From Actinomycetota bacterium (GTDB lineage Bacteria > Actinomycetota > Acidimicrobiia > Acidimicrobiales > Ilumatobacteraceae), in contig WLEG01000141.1 in assembly GCA_009704425.1 (NCBI GenBank), forward strand, positions 1-5,460: 5,460 nt of DNA. The letters run 5' to 3'. Numbering within the stretch: the stretch's first letter is position 1; the number at the start of each line of letters is the position of its first letter. The notes beneath the pieces are model-generated. The model was not told the DNA's origin. It did not search any database and saw only the letters and a list, made by a program, of their open reading frames with translations. The translations under genes and the position numbers were made by a program. Below, one piece after another: positions 1-5,460 of this stretch.

Positions 1-528
1 ACCACTCCAGCCGTCCGCCCAACGGGCCGCCGCCGGAACCGTGACCCGAACACCGTCGCCCCCCACCCAGATCCGCACCGAGGTTCCGTGCCGTCTGTTC
101 TGATCGTCCACCGCGCGCCGGAGGGACTCCAGTCGCTCTCGGAAGTCGGCCATACGTTCACGGGTCGATCGGCGATCACCGAACAGACGGTCGTCATGGA
201 CGAATCCTCCCGCTCCCACCCCGAGCACGAATCCACCGCCCGACAGCCGCGCCACGGTGGCGGCCGCGCGCGCGAGCACCGCGGGATGACGGAACGTGAG
301 CGGGGACACCAAGACTCCCAGCTCCACGCGGAACTCGGAGGCCACCGTGGCTATCGCACCGAGCAAGGTCCACGTTTCCCAGGCCGAGTCGTCGGAAGAT
401 CCGACGAACGGAACCATGTGATCCCACAGGAACACGCCGTCCACGCCCAACTCCGCCGCCGAACGGGCGACGGAGACGAATCGCGACGGCTCGACGCCGT
501 GGGTCTGGAACTGCACGCCGATCTTCAT
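1..528 (-). CDS. Luciferase-like (LLM class) F420-dependent oxidoreductase, N-terminal part (cut by window edge)
   Basis: The minus frame is open from an ATG at 528 to position 1, giving 176 residues with no stop, so the C-terminus lies outside the window. The N-terminus MKIGVQFQTHG fits the first beta strand of the bacterial luciferase-like TIM barrel. Then follow the FLWDHMVP motif (about 33-40), LVSPLTFRHPAVLARAAATV (about 73-92), the LSGGGFVLGVGAG strand (about 95-107) and IWVGG near 153-157, leading to AARWADGWSG at the edge. These are the ordered landmarks of F420- or flavin-dependent oxidoreductases. Members move hydride between cofactor F420 and varied small molecules in the cytoplasm; the substrate here is unknown. 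The segment between the helix ending LESLRRAV (133-140) and IWVGG is unusually short. The start lies 16 bp after the methyltransferase stop, so the two are probably one operon. No good Shine-Dalgarno sequence is visible, suggesting translational coupling. An FMN-dependent monooxygenase of the same fold is the alternative. Confidence 0.87.
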   Translation of the reverse strand, partial: MKIGVQFQTHGVEPSRFVSVARSAAELGVDGVFLWDHMVPFVGSSDDSAWETWTLLGAIATVASEFRVELGVLVSPLTFRHPAVLARAAATVARLSGGGFVLGVGAGGFVHDDRLFGDRRSTRERMADFRERLESLRRAVDDQNRRHGTSVRIWVGGDGVRVTVPAAARWADGWSG

Positions 529-544
529 CGAAAGCGGTGAACGT

Positions 545-1279
545 TCAGGCCTTGACGGTGCGCAGGTACAACAGGCGCGGAATGGTCGACGCCGCTTCGT
601 ACTCGGCCGCCCGCGCGAGGAAGCCGGGCGGGGGTGCCGGCTCGCAGATGCGATGGAGATACAGACCGTTCGCGATCAACGCGTTCAGATACCGACTGAT
701 CGGGCGGTGAATGAACGGGATGAACACGTCCTTCTCCACCTCCTCGTCCGACTCCTCCTCGATGAGATACGGGCCGATGCGCCAGTACTGTTCGGGGGGA
801 TCGAGGATCTGATCGTCGATCCAGCCACTGCCGGGAGTCTGCAGAAGTGGGTGGTTCAGGAAGAAGCAGAACCGACCTCCGGGACGAAGCACCCGCGCCA
901 CCTCCGCGATGGCCGCGTCGACCTCACGGATGTGTTCGAAGACCAGGCACGCGACGGCCACGTCGAACTGCTCGTCGGCGAACGGCAAGCCGTCGGCACC
1001 GGCCCGCGCGACGTGCACTCCACCTCCCCGCTCGGCCGCCACCCGAACCTGGTTCCACGTGGGATCGACACCCACCACCAACTCGGCCCCGATGCGCTTG
1101 GCCAGTCGGGAGACCTGCCCCTCGCCGCATCCGATGTCGAGGATGCGACGACCGCCGGCCATCTCCTCGGCCGCCAGCGGGAGGATCTGCTCCTCGTACT
1201 CGGCGTCGACACCGTCCGTGAATCCGTCGATCCACCACGACGCGTTCGTCTCCCACAGGTCGCGCGGCGCATCGGTCAC
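545..1279 (-). CDS. Class I SAM-dependent methyltransferase (Methyltransf_11 type)
   Basis: A 244-residue cytosolic protein with a Rossmann-type SAM fold. Motif I is ILDIGCGEG (46-54). The acidic residue that usually binds the SAM ribose is in VVGVDPT (Asp72). LPFADEQFDVAVACLVFEHI (98-117) covers motifs II-III, and ARVLRPGGRFCFF (128-140) is the post-core strand. The C-terminal part is distinctive, with NHPLLQTPGSGWIDDQ (142-157), PPEQYWRIGPYL (161-172) and EPAPPPGFL (213-221). I recall this block from an actinobacterial family without an assigned substrate; it probably forms the substrate lid. There is no signal peptide or membrane segment. The start is GTG at 1279, chosen because a TAGTCT box ends 6 nt upstream, the layout of a leaderless transcript, and because no Shine-Dalgarno sequence is present. 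It is the first gene of a likely two-gene unit with the downstream luciferase-like oxidoreductase. The acceptor (small molecule, lipid or other) cannot be deduced. Confidence 0.92.
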   Translation of the reverse strand: MTDAPRDLWETNASWWIDGFTDGVDAEYEEQILPLAAEEMAGGRRILDIGCGEGQVSRLAKRIGAELVVGVDPTWNQVRVAAERGGGVHVARAGADGLPFADEQFDVAVACLVFEHIREVDAAIAEVARVLRPGGRFCFFLNHPLLQTPGSGWIDDQILDPPEQYWRIGPYLIEEESDEEVEKDVFIPFIHRPISRYLNALIANGLYLHRICEPAPPPGFLARAAEYEAASTIPRLLYLRTVKA

Positions 1280-1285
1280 GAGGCG

Positions 1286-1291
1286 AGACTA
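1286..1291 (-). promoter_or_regulatory. Putative -10 box (TAGTCT) for leaderless methyltransferase transcript
   Basis: On the minus strand TAGTCT is followed by the 6-nt CGCCTC and then the GTG start at 1279. TANNNT six or seven nt before an ATG or GTG is the common actinobacterial leaderless layout, with the start codon at +1. Bases at the -35 distance (about 1308-1315) do not resemble TTGACA, so the call rests on the -10 box and spacing. Confidence 0.5.
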
Positions 1292-1300
1292 CGACCTCGG

Positions 1301-1306
1301 TACCCT
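1301..1306 (+). promoter_or_regulatory. Putative -10 box (TACCCT) for leaderless LLM2 transcript
   Basis: TACCCT is followed by TTGCCAC less one base (six nt, 1307-1312) and then GTG at 1313. The geometry matches the opposite-strand box. It supports the 1313 GTG as the start over the in-frame GTG at 1322, which would have neither a leaderless position nor a ribosome binding site. No clear -35 element is visible. Confidence 0.45.
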
Positions 1307-1312
1307 TGCCAC

Positions 1313-2233
1313 GTGGGCAACGTGCGATTCTCCGTGTGGCCGTCTCCACAACGCGACTGGGACGAGGTGTCGTCGTTGGCCCGTTGGGTCGACGACGGTC
1401 CATGGCACGGCATGTGGTGCGCCGATCACTTCATGCCGAACTCCCCGGACGACGCCGTCGAAGAGGGGAACGTGACCGAGTGTTGGTCGACCATCGCCGC
1501 CGTGGCCGCCATCACCGAGAGGATTCGAATCGGATCCCTCGTGTCGCCCACGACATTCCGCCATCCCGCGGTGTTGGCCAACACCGCCGCCACGATCGAC
1601 CGTCTCTCCGCCGGTCGTCTCGTTCTCGGCATCGGAGCCGGATGGCAGGTCAACGAGCACCGGGCGTACGGGGTCGACCTTCTGGATCCGGCCACCAGGG
1701 TGGATCGCTTCGAGGAGGCCATCGTCATCATCAACGATCTCCTGAGCAAGGAACGCACCGATTTCATCGGCCGACATTTCGAGTTTCGGGACGCTCCGTG
1801 CGAACCCAAGCCCGTTCAGTCTCCGCTACCGGTTCTGGTGGGTACCGGAGGGCGACGCATGACCGAGATCACCGCGCGACACGCCCACGAGTGGAACACC
1901 TGGGGCACACCCGACGTCGCCGCCGCACGAATCCGCGCTCTTCGTGAGGCGTGCGATCGTGTCGGCCGGGATCCCGCCACGATCCGTTGTTCCGTGCAGG
2001 CGCTGTTCTTCCTCGTCGACGACGAGTCCTCCGCCCGCAAGGTCGCGTCCGTCGCGCCGAGCGACCGTTCCATCGTCGGCGACAGCGACGTCATCATCGA
2101 GAACATCGTTCAGTACCGGGATTCGGGTTTCGACGAGATCATCGTTCCCGACTTTGTTTTCGGCGAATCCCCCGAGGCGCGACGCGAGGCGTACGGGCGC
2201 TTCGCGCGGGAGATCATCCCGGCCTTCCGCTAG
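1313..2233 (+). CDS. Luciferase-like (LLM class) F420-dependent oxidoreductase, complete
   Basis: A 306-residue protein of normal length for single-domain luciferase-like oxidoreductases. Landmarks in order are the first strand RFSVWPSP (5-12), MWCADHFMPN (34-43), IRIGSLVSPTTFRHPAVLAN (71-90), LSAGRLVLGIGAGWQVNEH (98-116), RFEEAIVIINDLL (132-144), the FIGRHFEF loop (151-158) with PCEPKPVQSPLPVLVGTGG (162-180), and a C-terminal YRDSGFDEIIVPDF (268-281). The WPSP and ADHFMPN motifs resemble the TIGR03560/Rv1855c-like F420 group, recalled and not searched. It should catalyse an F420-linked hydride transfer in the cytoplasm; the substrate is unknown. The start is GTG 1313 by leaderless spacing; GTG 1322, giving MRFSVWPS, is the alternative and matches the usual family N-terminus better. 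The frame stays open upstream to 653, but that part is antisense to the methyltransferase and has no family similarity. Its TAG stop overlaps the convergent uvrC stop. Confidence 0.92.
   Translation: MGNVRFSVWPSPQRDWDEVSSLARWVDDGPWHGMWCADHFMPNSPDDAVEEGNVTECWSTIAAVAAITERIRIGSLVSPTTFRHPAVLANTAATIDRLSAGRLVLGIGAGWQVNEHRAYGVDLLDPATRVDRFEEAIVIINDLLSKERTDFIGRHFEFRDAPCEPKPVQSPLPVLVGTGGRRMTEITARHAHEWNTWGTPDVAAARIRALREACDRVGRDPATIRCSVQALFFLVDDESSARKVASVAPSDRSIVGDSDVIIENIVQYRDSGFDEIIVPDFVFGESPEARREAYGRFAREIIPAFR
2230..2233. other. Shared CTAG palindrome forming both convergent stop codons
   Basis: The four bases CTAG give TAG on the plus strand (2231-2233, end of the luciferase-like gene) and TAG on the minus strand (2232-2230, end of uvrC). 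The two coding regions thus overlap by 4 bp tail to tail, leaving no intergenic space for a terminator. Transcription of each gene must end inside the other, or stop by a Rho-type mechanism. Confidence 0.95.
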
Positions 2234-4113
2234 CCGAGGGGATGGAACTTCTCGAACACGTTTCGAGCCACCGACTCCGGTAGCCACGACAGGGCCGTCA
2301 GTTCCTCGAGCGTCGCCTTCTTCACCGCGTTCACTCCTCCGAACGCCTTGATCAGCTTCTTCTTGCGCGCCTCGCCGAGTCCGTCGATGTCGTCGAGGGC
2401 GCTGGCGACCATCCTCTTCCCGCGGACCTCCCGGTGGAACGTGTTGGCGAAACGGTGCGCCTCGTCGCGGATGCGTTGCAACATGAAGAGTGCCTCGCTC
2501 CCCCGCGGCACGTCGACCGGTTCCGGCCGTCCCGGCACGAACACTTCCTCGAACCGCTTCGCCAGGGACGCGACCGGGATCTCGTTCTCCAACCCGAGAG
2601 AGCGGACGACGCGCTCGGCCACGGCCAACTGTCCCTTACCGCCGTCCACCAACAGGAGCTGTGGTGGATACGCGAACTTCCGCGCCTTGGCCTTCTCGCC
2701 CGGTGTCTCGTCGACCAACGAACCGTCGCGTTCGTCGAGATAGGCCGTGAGACGCCGCGTGAGGACTTCCTCCATGGCCGCGAAGTCGTCGTTGCCGGGA
2801 ACCTCCTTCACGCGAAAGCGTCGGTATTCGCGTTTCGCGGGAAGACCGTCCTCGAGGACCACCATCGAACCGACGTAATCGGTTCCCTGCAGGTGCGCCA
2901 TGTCGTAACACTCGATGCGCAACGGAGCCTCCGGAAGGCCGAGAAGGTCCTGCAGTTCGCTCAGGGCCCGACTGCGGGAGTTGTGGTCGCTCGACCGCCG
3001 GAGTCGGTGCCGGTGGAAATCCTCTTTCGCGTTGCGATCCACCATCTCCATCAACTCGCGCTTGTCGCCCCGCACGGGAACGCGTATCTCCACGCGACTG
3101 CCGCGTTCCGTGGTCAGCCAATCCTCGAGCACGTCCGCCGCGGACGGTTGCACGGGAACCAGGATCATCTTCGGCACCCCGAGAGTCGGCTCCTCGCCGT
3201 ACAGGCCCTCCACGATCCGGTTCATCAACGTCTCGTTGTCGAGTTGCTCCACCTTGTCCATGATGAAACCCTTGCGACCGACGATGCGCCCCTTGCGGAC
3301 GAAGAACACCTGGACCGCGGCCTCCAGCTCGTCCTGGGCGACACCGATGACATCGATGTCCTCCGAACGCTCCCCCACGATCTGCTGTTTCTCGACGGCC
3401 TTCGAAACGGCCGCCAGGCGGTCGCGCATCCGCGCCGCCCGTTCGAACTCGAGGGCCTTCGACGCCTCGTCCATCTCGGACCGCAAACGTCCCACGAATT
3501 CGTCCGTCTCACCGTCGAGGAACGAACACAGGTCCTCGACCATCGACGCGTAACGCTCCGCGTCGACCTCGCCCACACAGGGTCCGCTGCACTTCTCGAT
3601 GTGGAACAGCAGACAGGGTCGTCCCAGACGGTGGTGCTGGTTGAACTTGCCCGCACTGCAGGTGCGCACCGGGAAGGTGCGCAACAACAGGTCGAGCGTC
3701 TCCCGGATGGCGTAGGCGTGTGGGTACGGACCGAAATAGCGCACACCGCGCTTCTTCGTACCCCTCACCACGACGGCCCTCGGCCATTCTTCGTCGAGGG
3801 TGATGGCGAGGAACGGGTAACTCTTGTCGTCGCGCAATCGGACGTTGAAGCGCGGACGATGCTGTTTGATCAGCGAGTACTCCAGGATGAGGGCCTCGAC
3901 CTCGTTGCGCACCGTCATCCACTCCACCGACGTCGCCGTGGCCACCATCTGCGCGGTCCGCGGGTGAAGGTGGACCGGATCCTGGAAGTAGTTGCCCAGA
4001 CGCTGACGCAGGTTCGTGGCCTTTCCCACGTAGATGACACGGCCGAGCTCGTCCTTGAACTGATACGAACCCGGGAGTTCGGGGATCGTTCCGGCTTCGG
4101 GGCGAGCCACCAC
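2230..4113 (-). CDS. uvrC: UvrABC excinuclease subunit C
   Basis: A 627-residue nucleotide excision repair nuclease, close to the usual 600-650, which cuts damaged DNA 3' then 5' of the lesion after loading by UvrB. The GIY-YIG domain (about 13-91) has GSY at 15-17, YVGKA with Tyr28, Arg38 and Glu78 in ILEYSLIK, matching catalytic residues known from Thermotoga UvrC. Four cysteines (152, 167, 175, 179) form the conserved cysteine cluster, reported to hold Fe-S in E. coli. A UVR helix pair that binds UvrB lies at about 198-233. The RNase H-like nuclease has Asp404 (CYDMAH), Asp442/443 (GNDDFAAM), Asp490 (LLLVDGGKGQ) and His553 (DEAHRFA). Tandem helix-hairpin-helix motifs close the protein (about 573-624). 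All expected active residues are present. The start is the first of two adjacent GTG codons, 6 nt after the uvrA stop; AAGGG at 4124-4128 is a weak ribosome binding site, and co-translation with uvrA is likely. Confidence 0.98.
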   Translation of the reverse strand: MVARPEAGTIPELPGSYQFKDELGRVIYVGKATNLRQRLGNYFQDPVHLHPRTAQMVATATSVEWMTVRNEVEALILEYSLIKQHRPRFNVRLRDDKSYPFLAITLDEEWPRAVVVRGTKKRGVRYFGPYPHAYAIRETLDLLLRTFPVRTCSAGKFNQHHRLGRPCLLFHIEKCSGPCVGEVDAERYASMVEDLCSFLDGETDEFVGRLRSEMDEASKALEFERAARMRDRLAAVSKAVEKQQIVGERSEDIDVIGVAQDELEAAVQVFFVRKGRIVGRKGFIMDKVEQLDNETLMNRIVEGLYGEEPTLGVPKMILVPVQPSAADVLEDWLTTERGSRVEIRVPVRGDKRELMEMVDRNAKEDFHRHRLRRSSDHNSRSRALSELQDLLGLPEAPLRIECYDMAHLQGTDYVGSMVVLEDGLPAKREYRRFRVKEVPGNDDFAAMEEVLTRRLTAYLDERDGSLVDETPGEKAKARKFAYPPQLLLVDGGKGQLAVAERVVRSLGLENEIPVASLAKRFEEVFVPGRPEPVDVPRGSEALFMLQRIRDEAHRFANTFHREVRGKRMVASALDDIDGLGEARKKKLIKAFGGVNAVKKATLEELTALSWLPESVARNVFEKFHPLG

Positions 4114-4119
4114 GACGAC

Positions 4120-5460
<1,341 letters not shown>

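Larger units (their letters stand above)
1280..1312. promoter_or_regulatory. Compact divergent control region between methyltransferase and LLM2
   Basis: Only 33 bp separate two divergent GTG starts. The region holds one -10-like box per strand, placed symmetrically about position 1296, and no Shine-Dalgarno sequence for either gene. The two boxes are 9 bp apart, so polymerase bound in one direction would cover the other promoter. Simultaneous firing is therefore unlikely. No convincing -35 hexamer is seen in either direction. This is inferred from spacing and motif, not from transcript data. Confidence 0.55.

Noticed and set aside
88..540. Plus-strand open frame of 150 codons opposite LLM1.
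   Set aside because: Its product is low-complexity, rich in Arg, His and Glu, with no recognisable motif, while the minus strand has clear luciferase-like motifs throughout.
653..1312. Upstream extension of the LLM2 reading frame, open for 220 more codons from an ATG at 653.
   Set aside because: It lies fully antisense to the methyltransferase, shows no luciferase-like sequence before about 1322, and long open antisense frames are common in GC-rich DNA. The protein family starts at RFSVWPSP.
2207..2221. Inverted repeat CGGGA-GATCA-TCCCG just beyond the uvrC stop, considered as a terminator.
   Set aside because: The stem is only 5 bp, there is no T tract on either strand, and it lies inside the LLM2 coding region.

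Overview
The window is GC-rich, densely packed chromosomal DNA, most likely from an actinobacterium. Three things point there: two F420-type luciferase-like oxidoreductases, two GTG starts that look leaderless behind TANNNT -10 boxes, and a UvrC N-terminus of the actinobacterial type. The class is not certain. Acidimicrobiia is a guess from memory of similar proteins, not a demonstrated assignment.

Layout. Positions 1-528 (minus) hold the N-terminal 176 residues of a luciferase-like oxidoreductase that runs off the left edge (called LLM1 here). Just upstream of it on the same strand, after 16 bp, is a class I SAM-dependent methyltransferase (545-1279). A 33-bp gap (1280-1312) separates this from a second luciferase-like oxidoreductase on the plus strand (1313-2233, called LLM2). 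The gap carries a near mirror-image pair of -10 boxes, each 6 nt from a GTG start, so it reads as a compact divergent promoter. The right-hand 60% is the nucleotide excision repair pair uvrA-uvrC on the minus strand. The C-terminal 446 codons of uvrA (4120-5460, cut by the right edge) are followed after 6 nt by complete uvrC (2230-4113). UvrC converges on LLM2, and the two stop codons share one CTAG palindrome.

How the genes work together. UvrA finds helix distortions (with UvrB, not in the window) and UvrC makes the two incisions, so these two genes form one repair operon. The methyltransferase and LLM1 are probably co-transcribed, and LLM2 is fired from the same short control region in the other direction. 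Their substrates cannot be read from the sequence, and a shared pathway is only an inference. There are no RNA genes, mobile elements, CRISPR arrays or long non-coding stretches. I see no convincing new multi-gene system. The most interesting local features are the symmetric leaderless promoter, the compact form of LLM1 and the shared stop palindrome.
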